A stretch of 64,000 bases of DNA from Pseudomonadota bacterium (GCA_020161665.1 JAIUPA010000038.1:62001-126000), one strand, 5' to 3'; shown: positions 43,378 to 53,055, counted from the stretch's first letter. Numbers and translations are program-made. The notes: generated from the sequence alone by a model not told the origin.

Positions 43378-44453
43378 CCCGCGATACCAGTACACCCATC
43401 CGCACCGGCCTGATCGGCTATGGTTTTGCGGGCAAGACCTTTCATGCCCCGCTGATTTCAGCCGTTCCGGGCCTTGTCCTGAAGGCGATTTCCTCCTCGA
43501 AACCCGATGCCGTAAAGGCTGATTTTCCCGCCGTGACGGTCTACGCCGACCCGCTGGCGCTGATGGAAAGCGACGTTGATCTCATCGTCATCGCCTCACC
43601 GAACGACACCCACGCGCCGCTGGCCGAAGCCGCGTTGAAGGCAGGCAAACATGTGGTGGTGGACAAGCCTTTCACGCTGACACTGACCGAGGCCCGGCAT
43701 CTCGGCGCGGTCGCCAAGGCCGAGCGTCGGCTGCTCTCGGTCTTCCACAATCGCCGTTATGACAGCGATTTTCTCGGCGTGAAGAGCGTGATTGAAAGCG
43801 GCAGGCTTGGGCGCGTCACGCATTTCGAATCCCATTTTGATCGCTTCCGGCCGCTGGTGCGGGATCGCTGGCGCGAACATGCCATCCCCGGCGGCGGCCT
43901 GTGGTTTGATCTCGGGCCGCACATCATCGATCAGGCGCTGCAACTTTTCGGCCTGCCGGAACGCGTCACGGCGACCATCGCCACGCAGCGCAGCGGTGGG
44001 CAAGCCGCCGATTACGCCCATTGCATTCTGCACTATGGATCGATGCGCGCCGTGCTGCATGCCTCCATGCTGGTGGCGGGCGGCACCCACCGCTTCACCG
44101 TTCATGGGGAGGGTGGCTCGTTGATCAAGCCAACGCTCGACGGACAGGAGACGCAGCTGCTCGCCGGACTTCGTCCGGGGGATCGCGAATGGGGCGTCGA
44201 CCCGGAAGCGATGACACTCTTCACCGCGACCGGCAGCGAGGCCCTGGCCACGCCGCGCGGCGACCAGAGCCGATATTACCGCGACGTAGCGGAGGCCATC
44301 TCCGTTGACAGCCGCAACCCGGTGACGTCGCTCGAAGCGCTTGCCGTGATGGCTGTGCTGGAGGCCGCCGAAATTTCATCGCGTGACGGCAGAAGCGTCG
44401 CGCCCGCCCTGACAGACGCCGAAAAAGCGGCCTTTCAGAACGGGGATCAGTGA
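43374..44453 (+). CDS. Gfo/Idh/MocA-family oxidoreductase
   Basis: A 359-residue NAD(P)-dependent oxidoreductase. The Rossmann motif GLIGYGFAGKTFHAPLI is near the N-terminus, VVDKPFTLTLTEA gives the family's EKP-like lysine (here DKP), and the C-terminal half carries GGGLWFDLGPHIIDQALQLFG. The resemblance is to the YdgJ/YvaA-type subgroup (oxidation of scyllo-inositol or related polyols). It is coupled to the ROK kinase by a four-base overlap with a GGGGAGG ribosome site. The substrate is not determined. Confidence 0.88.
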   Translation: MTRDTSTPIRTGLIGYGFAGKTFHAPLISAVPGLVLKAISSSKPDAVKADFPAVTVYADPLALMESDVDLIVIASPNDTHAPLAEAALKAGKHVVVDKPFTLTLTEARHLGAVAKAERRLLSVFHNRRYDSDFLGVKSVIESGRLGRVTHFESHFDRFRPLVRDRWREHAIPGGGLWFDLGPHIIDQALQLFGLPERVTATIATQRSGGQAADYAHCILHYGSMRAVLHASMLVAGGTHRFTVHGEGGSLIKPTLDGQETQLLAGLRPGDREWGVDPEAMTLFTATGSEALATPRGDQSRYYRDVAEAISVDSRNPVTSLEALAVMAVLEAAEISSRDGRSVAPALTDAEKAAFQNGDQ

Positions 44454-44541
44454 GGCAAACAAAGTCGAACAGAGTCTCAATTCTCACTATCGATATTGAA
44501 TGCCGTAATTCATTGTTTTTATTAAATTCAAAATCGAAACG

Positions 44542-45609
44542 TCACAAAACACCCCAGGCGCGGAAGCGACCGCGCCCGGTCAGCTCACGCAAGCGTAAGT
44601 CACCCGCCATTTTCAACGCACCCTGCGGGGTAACGCCGAGGGTTTCGGAAATCATCGTCGCCGAGACCATGGGCCGCGACAGGACGAGGTCGATCAGCTC
44701 CGGCAGGCGTGACGTGCTGCGCCGCCCGACCAGTTGCCGCTCCATTTGCTGGCGGGCAAGCGTCAGCCGGTCGTGGTCCTTGAGCCCCGCCTCAGCGCCC
44801 AGACGAAAGCCGTCGAGAAGCGCGAGCAAACGCGTGGTGCGATCCTGGCTTCGCCGCCGCTCATGGCGCACGGCCTTCAGCCCGACATTGACGGGCGCGA
44901 GATGCGACGTGGTCAACCCCGCTTCGCGCAGCAAGGCCGCGCCGAGGAGACGACCCAGCCACGACGCGGTGCGGTCCACCTCCCATTGTTGCCAGGCGTC
45001 GATCAACACCGCAGCCCGCAGAACCGGGGGAAGCTCAATGCTTGAAAGCAACAGCCCGCGCCACCGCTCCTGCCCGACCGAGTTCGGCAAGGCGGGGGAG
45101 GGGAGGGGAGCCGTCCGGCGTGAGGGCGTGCCGGACAACAGCGCCTGGCTGCGGGCCAGCAGTGCATCGATCTCGGCCATCGGTGCATCGAGGACATCAT
45201 CCGGGTCGTCTGACGCCAGAGAAGGTGCCGCACTTTTCGTTTCGGGGGCTGAACCGTCATCTTCGGTGCCACCGCGAAGGACGCGCAAGCCCGCGTCACT
45301 CAAGGCCCAGTCGTGCGGACGTGACAGGATGCGCCGACGGGTGCGCAGGACATCATGGGCGATGGTGAGTTCATGGCTGGGCGCGCGAACGCCCATGGCC
45401 GCATCGTGCAGAACCAGATCTTCCATGTGGACGAGTTCGCCATCGACCCAGAGCGAGGCCACCGCATCGGCAAAATGCAGGCGCGCCACAAGACCCGCGC
45501 CAAGCGAAGAGGCTGAAATGCGCTCATCCAGCCGCACAAGCGCCGCCGTTGCCTCGCAGACGGGCAAAACAAGGGTTTTGAGCGGCAAATCGTCGAGTTC
45601 GTAACGCAT
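44542..45609 (-). CDS. DUF1612/HTH protein of the RHE_PE00001 family
   Basis: A 355-residue protein of a rhizobial family common on plasmids and chromids. The N-terminal part (SASSLGAGLVARLHFADAVA, LVHMEDLVLHDAAMGVRAPS) is the DUF1612 portion. The C-terminal 60 residues form a winged-HTH-like segment (RPMVSATMISETLGVTPQGA). It is probably a DNA-binding or Fic/cell-filamentation-like regulator, but no function is established. The 88-bp AT-rich gap on its 3' side separates it from the convergent oxidoreductase. Confidence 0.8.
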   Translation of the reverse strand: MRYELDDLPLKTLVLPVCEATAALVRLDERISASSLGAGLVARLHFADAVASLWVDGELVHMEDLVLHDAAMGVRAPSHELTIAHDVLRTRRRILSRPHDWALSDAGLRVLRGGTEDDGSAPETKSAAPSLASDDPDDVLDAPMAEIDALLARSQALLSGTPSRRTAPLPSPALPNSVGQERWRGLLLSSIELPPVLRAAVLIDAWQQWEVDRTASWLGRLLGAALLREAGLTTSHLAPVNVGLKAVRHERRRSQDRTTRLLALLDGFRLGAEAGLKDHDRLTLARQQMERQLVGRRSTSRLPELIDLVLSRPMVSATMISETLGVTPQGALKMAGDLRLRELTGRGRFRAWGVL

Positions 45610-45689
45610 TGAAGTTACGATACATGATTCACATTATGAAAGCGATATGGCCTTTAGGTTTCGCCACTCATGCGCCGGCCTGGAGCACA

Positions 45690-46403
45690 TCAAAGAAGCA
45701 GCGCGTCCTTCAAGGCGAGGCCTTCAGTGGCGCGCAGATCCAGATCGGCTTCGATATGATCAATGTGATGCAGCATCAGATGGCCAGCCTTTTCGCCGTC
45801 GCGTGCTTCCAGCGCCTGAAGCAGGTGTGCATGTTCCCCATGGCCGCAGCTTGAAACGCCCGAACGGCCATAAAGCGCAATCACCAGCGAGGAGCGCGCC
45901 ACAAGCTCCTCCATGAACTTGAGCAGGATCGCATTGCCCGCAACGCGCGCCAGAAGAAGGTGGAAGTCGCCCGACGCCTTGATTTCGGCGCGGCGGGCAT
46001 CCGGGCCGCGCTGATTCATGAAGCGCTCTTCTTCCATCAGCTGGTCGCGAAATTCCTTGAGATCGGCAGCGGTAATGCTCGCAGCAGCAGCCTTGGCAAT
46101 GCCCGGCTCGATCAGGCGGCGCGAGGCAAAGATCTGGCGCGCCTCTTCCGGCGTCGGATTGGAAACGAAGGCGCCGCGGTTACGCTCGATACGCACAAGC
46201 CCCTCAAAGGCCAGCATCTGCAGCGCGGAGCGAACCACGGTTCGGCTCACATCGAAAAGGGTGCCCACCTCGGCCTCGGACAGTTTCGTTCCGGGGGCAA
46301 GACGGCGGTCGGCAATAGCACTGCGAAGGCTGTCGCGAATGTGCTGGGCACGGTCTTCCGGCTGGGCGTCCGAAGGAGACAGGTTGGTGTCGGCGATGTT
46401 CAT
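45690..46403 (-). CDS. GntR-family regulator with FCD domain
   Basis: A 237-residue FadR-subfamily regulator. The winged HTH (residues about 20-85) includes LAPGTKLSEAEVGTLFDVSR and the C-terminal all-helical FCD domain carries the metal-ligand pattern (HLLLARVAGN and HAHLLQALEARD plus H near the end). These proteins respond to small carboxylates. No catabolic genes are adjacent, so its regulon is elsewhere or it acts with the divergent XRE gene. I start at MNIADTN (46403); the longer frame upstream has no family similarity. Confidence 0.85.
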   Translation of the reverse strand: MNIADTNLSPSDAQPEDRAQHIRDSLRSAIADRRLAPGTKLSEAEVGTLFDVSRTVVRSALQMLAFEGLVRIERNRGAFVSNPTPEEARQIFASRRLIEPGIAKAAAASITAADLKEFRDQLMEEERFMNQRGPDARRAEIKASGDFHLLLARVAGNAILLKFMEELVARSSLVIALYGRSGVSSCGHGEHAHLLQALEARDGEKAGHLMLHHIDHIEADLDLRATEGLALKDALLL

Positions 46404-46536
46404 GGCTGCGCTTTCGAAATCGGTTTCCTTATTTACCGTGCGCGCGGCAGCACGCAAATGCAAACTTCTTGCTCGGCGCGAAAAAAGCAAGAAAAACACC
46501 GGAATTCCTGCGCCAACGAGCGCAAGCATATAGTGT

Positions 46537-46551
46537 AAAGTCTGATACTTT
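46537..46551. promoter_or_regulatory. Inverted repeat in the GntR-XRE divergent region
   Basis: AAAGT and ACTTT flank CTGAT within a 245-bp divergent gap (46404-46648) that holds no gene. Position suits a GntR or XRE operator; the evidence is only symmetry and AT content. Confidence 0.3.
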
Positions 46552-46648
46552 GCGGCGATTTATCCGGTTGCGGGCAAATCAGTTGCGCGATATTGATGTT
46601 TTCGGAGGCCGTGGCGACATTAATTTTGAGGAAGGATATTTGCCGCCC

Positions 46649-47032
46649 ATGAAAGCAGAACCCCATTTGGTCGACGTCGAAGTCGGCAAGCGCATCCGTG
46701 TGCAGCGAACGCTGCGCAAGATGTCGCAGACCGAACTTGGCAATCGAATTGGCGTGACCTTTCAGCAGGTCCAGAAATATGAACGCGGCTCCAACCGTGT
46801 CAGTGCCAGCAAGCTCGTCGAGATCGCAAACGCTCTGGACGTCGATGTGCGTCTGTTTTTCGAAAACCTGCACAATGAAACGCAGAAACAGCCTTCACTG
46901 GCGGGTAGTCTGATGGGTTCGCGGCAGGCCGCACTCCTGAATGCCGCCTTCTTCGCCATTGCGGACGAACGGATTCGCGACAACATCCTGCGCCTTGTGC
47001 AGGCCATTGCCGGTCCAGGCAGCGAAGCCTGA
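46649..47032 (+). CDS. XRE-family HTH regulator (PraR/PhrR-like)
   Basis: A 127-residue cro/C1-type regulator. The HTH reads MSQTELGNRIGVTFQQVQKY with the following ERGSNRVSASKL. The C-terminal tail (AFFAIADERIRDNILRLVQ) resembles the small rhizobial PraR/PhrR group, which controls quorum sensing, attachment or acid response. The start has GAGGAAGG 13 bases upstream, a little far. It ends 16 bases before the stop of the convergent LysR gene, within a 10-bp hairpin (47039-47066). Confidence 0.82.
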   Translation: MKAEPHLVDVEVGKRIRVQRTLRKMSQTELGNRIGVTFQQVQKYERGSNRVSASKLVEIANALDVDVRLFFENLHNETQKQPSLAGSLMGSRQAALLNAAFFAIADERIRDNILRLVQAIAGPGSEA

Positions 47033-47048
47033 CATCCACTTGCGGCGA

Positions 47049-47930
47049 TCAAAGGGTCGCCGCAAGCGATGCCTCAAAGGCGTCGGCGGCGCGGGAACGA
47101 TAGCGCTCGGCATGTCGCAGAACAAAAAAGGGTCGCGGCCTTGGCGCGACCGCGGCCTGAACCAGCAGTCCCGCCGAGAGCGACGCAGCCACAGCGCTGG
47201 ACGAGACCAAAGTTGCCCCAAGACCCGCAGTCACCGCGCCGATCACGGCCATGTTGCCGGGAAGGGTGAGGGCGATTTCGATCTCGGCCATGCCAAGTCC
47301 TTGACCACTCACCATTTCCTCAAAAGCCAGACGCGTTCCCGATCCCGGTTCACGCAACACCCAGGCCGTGTCCTTCAGGCTGGTGATGGGTTCCTTGCGC
47401 GCCGCCCAGGGATGGCCGGGGGCGATGACCACAATCATTTCATCCTCCGCCACTTCGCGCATGACCACCCCGGCGCGCGGGCTTGGCCACTCGATCAGGC
47501 CAATTTCCACCTCGCCTTGCGCCACCGCCTCGTTGACGCGGGTGGTATTGCCGATGGAAATATCCAGCCGAATGCCGGGAAAGGTGCGGTGAAAAGCGGC
47601 CAGACGCGCGGGCAGCCAGTGGCCTGCGATGGTCTGGCTCGCCATGATCGACAATTCGCCGTGCAAAAGACCTGAAAGGTCGGCCAGCGCCGCTTCGGCA
47701 GCGCGGGCACTCGCCAGCACCGAATGGGCCTGCCCGAGAAAGCGTTTGCCCGCCGGGTTCAAGACAATGGAGCGGCCAACCCGGTCAAAGAGTGTCACCC
47801 CATGGCGCGCTTCCAATGCCGTAATCGCCGCGCTGACGGCGGATTGCGTCATGTTCAATTGCTGCGCAGCCTTGGTCACATGCTCAAGGGCGGCGACGGC
47901 GACGAAAATTCTCAATTGTTCGAGCGTCAT
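47049..47930 (-). CDS. LysR-family transcriptional regulator
   Basis: A 293-residue LysR protein. The N-terminal HTH (VTKAAQQLNMTQSAVSAAIT) and a periplasmic-binding-like effector domain (residues about 90-290) are visible. It is divergent from the TDT transporter gene 105 bp away, so it probably regulates that exporter. The intergenic region is AT-rich with partially palindromic TATAATCGAACGATA-type sequence. Similarity is to CysB/CbbR-like LysR proteins; no effector can be named. Confidence 0.88.
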   Translation of the reverse strand: MTLEQLRIFVAVAALEHVTKAAQQLNMTQSAVSAAITALEARHGVTLFDRVGRSIVLNPAGKRFLGQAHSVLASARAAEAALADLSGLLHGELSIMASQTIAGHWLPARLAAFHRTFPGIRLDISIGNTTRVNEAVAQGEVEIGLIEWPSPRAGVVMREVAEDEMIVVIAPGHPWAARKEPITSLKDTAWVLREPGSGTRLAFEEMVSGQGLGMAEIEIALTLPGNMAVIGAVTAGLGATLVSSSAVAASLSAGLLVQAAVAPRPRPFFVLRHAERYRSRAADAFEASLAATL

Positions 47931-48035
47931 GACACACCTTCATTCGGTATAATCGAACGATACAACAATTATAATTCGTTGGAAATGATGGGTTAGGAAA
48001 ATTATTCTCGCTTCAACCTCAAAGCGGTGAAAATC

Positions 48036-49220
48036 ATGCTCCAGAACATTGCCACACCCACGCGCCCTTTCCATCGTCTGACCGAAATGGTTTTGCACTT
48101 CACGCCAAACTGGTTTGCCACCAGCATGGGCACCGGCATTTTGTCCGTGGCGCTGGGCCAGTTCCATGATCTGCCGCTGATCTTCACGGCGGGCGAGCTT
48201 CTCTTCACCGTCAATATTGTGCTGTTTGCTACGCTTGTCTGCCTCTACGCAGCCAAGTGGGTGTTCCACCCCAGAATCGCTCTCAGCCTGTTCGACCATC
48301 CGGTGCTGTCGATGTTTCTCGGCACCATTCCCATGGCGCTCGCCACGCTGATCAACGGGCTTTTGATCTATGGCCCAGCCCAGATTGGCGAGATGCAGAC
48401 GGCTGAAATTGCCTTGACGCTCTGGATGGTGGATGCCGTTCTGGCGGTTCTGGTGGGACTTGCCGTGCCCTTTTTCATGTTCACGCGGCAGGTTCATGCC
48501 ATGAGCGAAATGAGCGCCGTCTGGCTTCTGCCCATCGTGGCCGCGGAAGTGGCAGCCGCCAGTGCGGGCCTGTTAATCCCGCATATGGCGGATGCGGCCG
48601 TGAAGCTTGATCTTCTGATGGCCGCGCTTGTTCTCTGGGCCTGTTCGGTGCCGCTGGCGCTCAGCATTCTCGTCATTCTTTTCCTGCGCATGGTGCTGCA
48701 CAAGCTGCCGCCTGCCGCCATGGCTGCCACCAGCTGGCTGGCGCTTGGCCCCATCGGCACGGGTGCGCTGGGCCTTGCGCTGGTGGCGGTCAATGGTCCG
48801 GCAGCACTGGCGGCCAATGGGCTTGCCGTCTATGCGCCGGCCATCGGTGGTGCGGCCTTGCTCGGCGCGTTGCTGCTGTGGGGCTATGGTGCGTGGTGGC
48901 TCATGGCCGCTCTTTTGATCACCCTGCGCCAGATGCGCCGGGGCCTGCCCTTTAACCTCGGCTGGTGGGCCTACACCTTCCCGCTTGGGGTCTTTGCCCT
49001 TGCCACAATGAAGATTGGCACACTGGTTCCCGTCGCACTTTTTCATGAAGCGGGCGTGATTATGATCATCACACTGACGCTCGTCTGGTGCGTCGTCTGT
49101 GTACGAACATTAACAGGTGTCATTTTTGGACAACTCTTCAACGACCCTTGCGTCTCTGCCGTCAGAGACTTAGGCTCCGCCCGCGCGGCCCGGGAGACAC
49201 CAATGTGTGATCGAACTTGA
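48036..49220 (+). CDS. TDT-family (TehA/SLAC1-like) transporter
   Basis: A 394-residue inner-membrane protein with about ten hydrophobic segments. The N-terminal FTPNWFATSMGTGILSVAL is the typical opening of the tellurite-resistance/dicarboxylate transporter family, which includes sulfite efflux pumps and anion channels. The divergent LysR gene suggests substrate-induced expression. I start at the ATG at 48036; a GTG three codons upstream is possible. Substrate (sulfite, tellurite-related or C4-dicarboxylate) not resolved. Confidence 0.87.
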   Translation: MLQNIATPTRPFHRLTEMVLHFTPNWFATSMGTGILSVALGQFHDLPLIFTAGELLFTVNIVLFATLVCLYAAKWVFHPRIALSLFDHPVLSMFLGTIPMALATLINGLLIYGPAQIGEMQTAEIALTLWMVDAVLAVLVGLAVPFFMFTRQVHAMSEMSAVWLLPIVAAEVAAASAGLLIPHMADAAVKLDLLMAALVLWACSVPLALSILVILFLRMVLHKLPPAAMAATSWLALGPIGTGALGLALVAVNGPAALAANGLAVYAPAIGGAALLGALLLWGYGAWWLMAALLITLRQMRRGLPFNLGWWAYTFPLGVFALATMKIGTLVPVALFHEAGVIMIITLTLVWCVVCVRTLTGVIFGQLFNDPCVSAVRDLGSARAARETPMCDRT

Positions 49221-49289
49221 TCGACCCCGCATTGATGAGAGACGCGCGATTGCCTAAATGCGGCAAAACACAAAAGAGAAAGGGAAGCC

Positions 49290-50528
49290 ATGCAGAGGGT
49301 CTGGAGCTTCGTTCAGGAATATTCGGCACTGCTCGTGCTCGGTGCGTTGGTGGCTCTGGTTTGGGCCAATGTTGATCCGGCGAGTTATCACGCGATCGTC
49401 GAATATCCGTTGTGGGAAAACGCTCCCATCGGTCATCTGCATGACGGTCATCGCACGCTGACCCTGCATTTCCTGGTCAACGACATTCTGATGGCGCTGT
49501 TCTTTGCCGTTGCGGGCAAGGAAGTGTGGGAAGCCGTGGCACTGAAGAACGGCTCGCTGCGCGGCAAGAAGGCGCTGACGCCGCTGATCGCCACCGCTGG
49601 CGGCATGATCGGTCCCGTCGCCGTCTATCTTCTCGGGGCAGCCCTCATCGGCAAGTTCGGCCTTCTGGCCTCCGGCTGGGCTATTCCCACCGCCACCGAT
49701 ATCGCCTTCTCCTATCTGGTCGGGCGCATGGTGTTCGGCGCAGGTCATCCGGCCGTGATGTTCCTGCTGCTTCTGGCCATTGCCGACGACGCCGGTGGCC
49801 TTATCATTCTGGCGATCTTCTATCCGCAGGGGGATCTGGCGCCCGCCTGGCTGCTGCTGTCGCTGGCGGCTGCGCTTTTGACCTGGTTCGTCGCCAACCG
49901 CCTGCCGCGCATGATGGATGGCAATGATCCGTCGAAGCGCGTCTCGTCCGCCTTCATGCGCCGCTTTTCCTTCTGGCCCTACCTGATTGGCGGGGCGATC
50001 AGCTGGTACGGCTTCCATCATGCCGGCATTCACCCGGCGCTCGGCCTTCTGCCGATCATTCCGACCATTCCGCATTCGGAGACGGATTTCGGTGTCTATG
50101 CCGAGGAAGAGCGCTTCCTGGGCGACCTTCTGAACCGCATCGAACATGCGCTGAAGACGCCGGTTCAGCTCATTCTCATGCTGTTTGGTCTGGCCAATGC
50201 GGGCGTTGAGTTCTCGGCTATTGATGCCACCACGGCGCTCGTTCTCGCCGGTCTCATCATCGGCAAGCCGCTCGGTATCGCCTTCATGGGCTGGCTGGCG
50301 GCCAAGCCGCTCGGCCTCGGCCTGCCGGAAGGCATGCGCATGAGCGATCTGGTGGTGATTGGCTTCGTGGCGGCCATCGGCTTTACCGTGGCGCTCTTCG
50401 TGGCGGGCGTTGCCTTCCCGCCGGGTGCTGAACAGGATGCCGCCAAGATGGGCGCTCTGTTCTCCTTCGGCGCGGCGGCACTCGCCATCATCGCCGGAAA
50501 GGTCATGAAAGTGGAGCGGCGGGCCTAA
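49290..50528 (+). CDS. nhaA: Na+/H+ antiporter NhaA
   Basis: A 412-residue multi-pass antiporter. The signature TATDIAFSYLVGRMVF and the two essential neighbouring aspartates in LLLAIADDAGGLIILAIFY (the Asp163-Asp164 pair in E. coli) are present. It exports sodium in exchange for protons, contributing to salt and alkaline tolerance. That role is consistent with the salt-related ectoine genes in the same window. The start follows AAGGGAAG. A small hairpin at 50518-50537 lies at the convergent end. Confidence 0.95.
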   Translation: MQRVWSFVQEYSALLVLGALVALVWANVDPASYHAIVEYPLWENAPIGHLHDGHRTLTLHFLVNDILMALFFAVAGKEVWEAVALKNGSLRGKKALTPLIATAGGMIGPVAVYLLGAALIGKFGLLASGWAIPTATDIAFSYLVGRMVFGAGHPAVMFLLLLAIADDAGGLIILAIFYPQGDLAPAWLLLSLAAALLTWFVANRLPRMMDGNDPSKRVSSAFMRRFSFWPYLIGGAISWYGFHHAGIHPALGLLPIIPTIPHSETDFGVYAEEERFLGDLLNRIEHALKTPVQLILMLFGLANAGVEFSAIDATTALVLAGLIIGKPLGIAFMGWLAAKPLGLGLPEGMRMSDLVVIGFVAAIGFTVALFVAGVAFPPGAEQDAAKMGALFSFGAAALAIIAGKVMKVERRA

Positions 50529-50546
50529 CAGCCCGCCTCATCGGTC

Positions 50547-51005
50547 TCAAACCATGGGTCGCCGTCCGGCGATCCAGTGATCGAGTGAAAACCGCCCCGG
50601 CCCATGGGCAATGATGACCAGCAGGCACACCGCCCATGTGCCGTGGATCGGCCAGGCATCGGGATAGACGAAAATCTCGATCACCAGCGTCATGCCCAAA
50701 AGGGCCAGTGCCGAAAGGCGGCTGGCAAGCCCGATCACCAGCAATGCCGGGAAAAGATGCTCCGCGAGAGCGGCCAGATGGGCCGCCCACCACGGATCGA
50801 GAAGCGGCAGGCGGTATTCCTCTTCAAACAGCGCGATCGCCGTATCGGTGACGTGCCAGCCCTCTACCTTGGTCTGGCCAGACCGCCAGAAGGTCGCGGC
50901 AATTGACAGGCGAGCCACAACGGCAATCAGATCCGGTGGAACCGCTGCGCAAATCTTGAGAAATCGATCCCGTACTGTGGAAAAAGACAGGCTGTCAGCG
51001 TGCAT
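50547..51005 (-). CDS. DoxX-family membrane protein of the bufferin operon
   Basis: A 152-residue membrane protein with four hydrophobic segments (ALAEHLFPALLVIGLASRLSA and neighbours), the DoxX fold. DoxX-like genes are frequent last members of DUF692/DUF2063 bufferin operons, where they may support redox or membrane steps. The start MHADSLS follows GGGAGA and overlaps the end of the DUF2063 gene by 11 bases, so it belongs to the same transcript. The specific function is unknown. Confidence 0.85.
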   Translation of the reverse strand: MHADSLSFSTVRDRFLKICAAVPPDLIAVVARLSIAATFWRSGQTKVEGWHVTDTAIALFEEEYRLPLLDPWWAAHLAALAEHLFPALLVIGLASRLSALALLGMTLVIEIFVYPDAWPIHGTWAVCLLVIIAHGPGRFSLDHWIAGRRPMV

Positions 51006-51783
51006 CGGAGGTCTCCCGAACATGAAGGGCGATAAAGGCTTCGGCCTCGATCAAAAGGGCAAGGGCGGCGGTCAGGTCGAAATCGGGCATGGCGGCGAGC
51101 GCCGTTTCGGCACTTTCACCGAGGCTTTCGCCGCCGCTCAACGCTGAAAAGAAGGCGTGCGCGCCCGGCGGCAGGCGATAGACGCGCACCAAGCCGTGAG
51201 GGCGGACGATCAGGGCGTCTTCACCCGACCAGTCAGCAATCGGGGCAAGCGGCATCTCGTCGGCATTCATGGCCCAGAGTGTTGCAACCGGAAAAGGCGA
51301 CGAAAGCAGGGAGAGCGAAGGATGCGGCGTCAAAACGGCGTCGCCCAGGGCTTCCGGTGCCAGTGCGGCGAAGGCTGTCGCGGCCAGCGGTTCGGCATCG
51401 GCGGCGTGATAGGCCTGCCCGCGCGCCCATTCCAACCGCGCGACATCGGCAAGCCAGACCAGCGACCGGGCCGCCTCGAAGTGTGCGACAAAATCCGCAA
51501 AAGCCTCGCCATAGGCCAGAAGAACCGGCGAGCGCGGCGGGTTTACGCTGATGAATTCCGACGCCATGAGCGTGAAGAAATCGCGCCCGACAATGCGTTC
51601 CACCGCCGGAAAGCGCGACGACAAGGCGCCCAGAAGCCCCTGCCGCACATTGTTGCGATAGACTTCGAAACGGCGGGCCGGGTCCGGGCCGTTCCAGGCG
51701 CAAAGCCCCTGCGGCATCGGCAAATCGGCCTCGCGAAGGGCGGCGGCAAACTGCGCCTGCGTGCCGGGTTCAGGGTTCATCAT
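50995..51783 (-). CDS. bufC: DUF2063 partner protein (BufC-like)
   Basis: A 262-residue protein with an N-terminal DUF2063 helical domain ([18 protein letters not shown] near residue 35) and a second less conserved domain. In MNIO systems such partners bind the precursor peptide leader and hand it to the DUF692 enzyme. The start (ATGATGA) overlaps the stop of the DUF692 gene by four bases, showing translational coupling. It is probably cytosolic. Name by analogy with the recently described bufferin operons. Confidence 0.85.
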   Translation of the reverse strand: MMNPEPGTQAQFAAALREADLPMPQGLCAWNGPDPARRFEVYRNNVRQGLLGALSSRFPAVERIVGRDFFTLMASEFISVNPPRSPVLLAYGEAFADFVAHFEAARSLVWLADVARLEWARGQAYHAADAEPLAATAFAALAPEALGDAVLTPHPSLSLLSSPFPVATLWAMNADEMPLAPIADWSGEDALIVRPHGLVRVYRLPPGAHAFFSALSGGESLGESAETALAAMPDFDLTAALALLIEAEAFIALHVRETSDAR

Positions 51784-52634
51784 GCCGCACTCCTCTGGCG
51801 AGCCTTGGCCAAAAGCGTGTTGGCGGCTTCCGCCTCGGCCTTCAGCACCGGCCACGCGGGCACGTCATTATCCCATTCAATGAGGCTTGCGACGGGGCCG
51901 GTGCGTTCCAGCACATGGGCGTAAAGCGCCCAGACGGGGTCTTTGACCGGCGTATCATGGCTATCGATCAAAAGCGGCGCGCTGTGATCATCGGTCGCCT
52001 CGGAATGGCCGCTCAAATGGATTTCGCGCACCTGATCCAGCGGGAAGCGGGCCAGATAATCGTAAGGGTCGAGATGGTGGTTGGTGGCGGCGACAAAGAC
52101 ATTGTTCACGTCGAGTAACAGTCCGCAGCCGGTGCGGCGCGAAACCTCGGCCAGAAAGGCCGTTTCCTCCAGCGTGCTTTCGGCAAACAGCAGATAGGTC
52201 GCCGGATTTTCCAAGAGCATCTGCCGCCCGAGTGCTTCCTGCACCTGATCGACATGTTCGACCACACGCGAAAGCGTGTCTTGCGTATAAGGAAGCGGCA
52301 GAAGATCGTTCAGGAACACCGTGTCATGGCTGGACCAGGCCAGATGTTCGGAAAAGCTCTCGGGCTGATAGCGCTCGCAAAGCACCTTCAAGCGAGCCAG
52401 ATGATCCCGGTCGAGCGGCTGCATCGAGCCAATCGAAAGCCCGACACCATGGATCGACAGGGCATAGTCCTCGCGAAGCCGCGCAAGCCGCGTGTGCGGC
52501 GGGCCGCCGGCCCCCATGTAGTTTTCCGCATGAACCTCGAAAAAGCCGACCGGCTGTCGCGCGGCATCAATCTCGCTGAAATGTTCGGGCTTGAAGCCCA
52601 CGCCCGCACGGGGCGGCAGATGGGACGGTTTCAT
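51780..52634 (-). CDS. bufB: Multinuclear iron-dependent oxidase, DUF692/MNIO family (BufB-like)
   Basis: A 284-residue TIM-barrel protein of DUF692. Metal-ligand type segments are visible in order: [11 protein letters not shown] near residue 31, [11 protein letters not shown] in the middle, [19 protein letters not shown], and the late [20 protein letters not shown] with several His/Asp. MNIO enzymes use two or three iron ions to modify cysteines of small peptides (for example to thiooxazoles). Its substrate here is almost certainly the adjacent DUF2282 peptide. A hairpin separates it from that gene; GGAG precedes the start. Confidence 0.9.
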   Translation of the reverse strand: MKPSHLPPRAGVGFKPEHFSEIDAARQPVGFFEVHAENYMGAGGPPHTRLARLREDYALSIHGVGLSIGSMQPLDRDHLARLKVLCERYQPESFSEHLAWSSHDTVFLNDLLPLPYTQDTLSRVVEHVDQVQEALGRQMLLENPATYLLFAESTLEETAFLAEVSRRTGCGLLLDVNNVFVAATNHHLDPYDYLARFPLDQVREIHLSGHSEATDDHSAPLLIDSHDTPVKDPVWALYAHVLERTGPVASLIEWDNDVPAWPVLKAEAEAANTLLAKARQRSAA

Positions 52635-52660
52635 GGCGGTGCTCCAGTGCGAAAAGGAGA

Positions 52661-52698
52661 GGACGAACGGCGCGGAGGGGGGCGGGCGCCGTTCGTCC
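52661..52698 (-). other. 13-bp hairpin between bufferin precursor and modifying genes
   Basis: GGACGAACGGCGC and GCGCCGTTCGTCC form a perfect 13-bp stem with a 12-base loop in the 89-bp bufA-bufB gap. On the transcribed strand only a weak pyrimidine/T stretch (TCTCCTTTTC) follows, so it may be a partial terminator or an mRNA-protecting structure giving more precursor than enzyme. Confidence 0.7.
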
Positions 52699-52723
52699 GG
52701 GGATGTTTCAGCGGGGGGCGCTG

Positions 52724-53011
52724 TTACATCGGGGCCGGGCCCTGCTTCAGCGAACCGTGGCCGCCCTTCGGGGTCATCATGGTTTCGCAGGTGCCGGCGG
52801 GCACGTACTTCCAGGCATTGGCCTGATAGTCGACTTTGGAGGTGCCGGCGCAGGTGGTGCCAGCGCCAGCGGCACAGTCATTCTGGCCCTTCATGGCCAC
52901 GCCGTAGCACTTTTCCTTGTCAGCGGCGGCGGCAGCCGACGGAACGGAAACGGCGGCGAGGGCGGAAGCGAGCGAACCGGCCAGTGCCAGTGCGGTGAGG
53001 CTCTTGTTCAT
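52724..53011 (-). CDS. bufA: Bufferin-type metal-binding RiPP precursor (DUF2282)
   Basis: A 95-residue exported peptide. The signal peptide (residues 1 to about 29, [16 protein letters not shown]... ending AAA) is followed by a short domain with four cysteines in the DUF2282 pattern: [13 protein letters not shown], then TTCAG, then GTCETM. Known bufferins of this class are modified on cysteines by a DUF692 enzyme, exported, and bind copper to protect the cell. The gene is first in its operon, 45 bp downstream of a -10 element matched to the divergent sigma promoter. An ATG with an AGGAGA upstream supports the start. Confidence 0.9.
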   Translation of the reverse strand: MNKSLTALALAGSLASALAAVSVPSAAAAADKEKCYGVAMKGQNDCAAGAGTTCAGTSKVDYQANAWKYVPAGTCETMMTPKGGHGSLKQGPAPM

Positions 53012-53055
53012 GAGATTTCTCCTGTTTGGTCAGCCGTGATTGGCTTGCAAAGGGA

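Noticed and set aside
47039..47066. The 10-bp hairpin at the XRE-LysR convergent end as a terminator
   Set aside because: It has no T run and overlaps the end of the LysR coding region; structure may be incidental.
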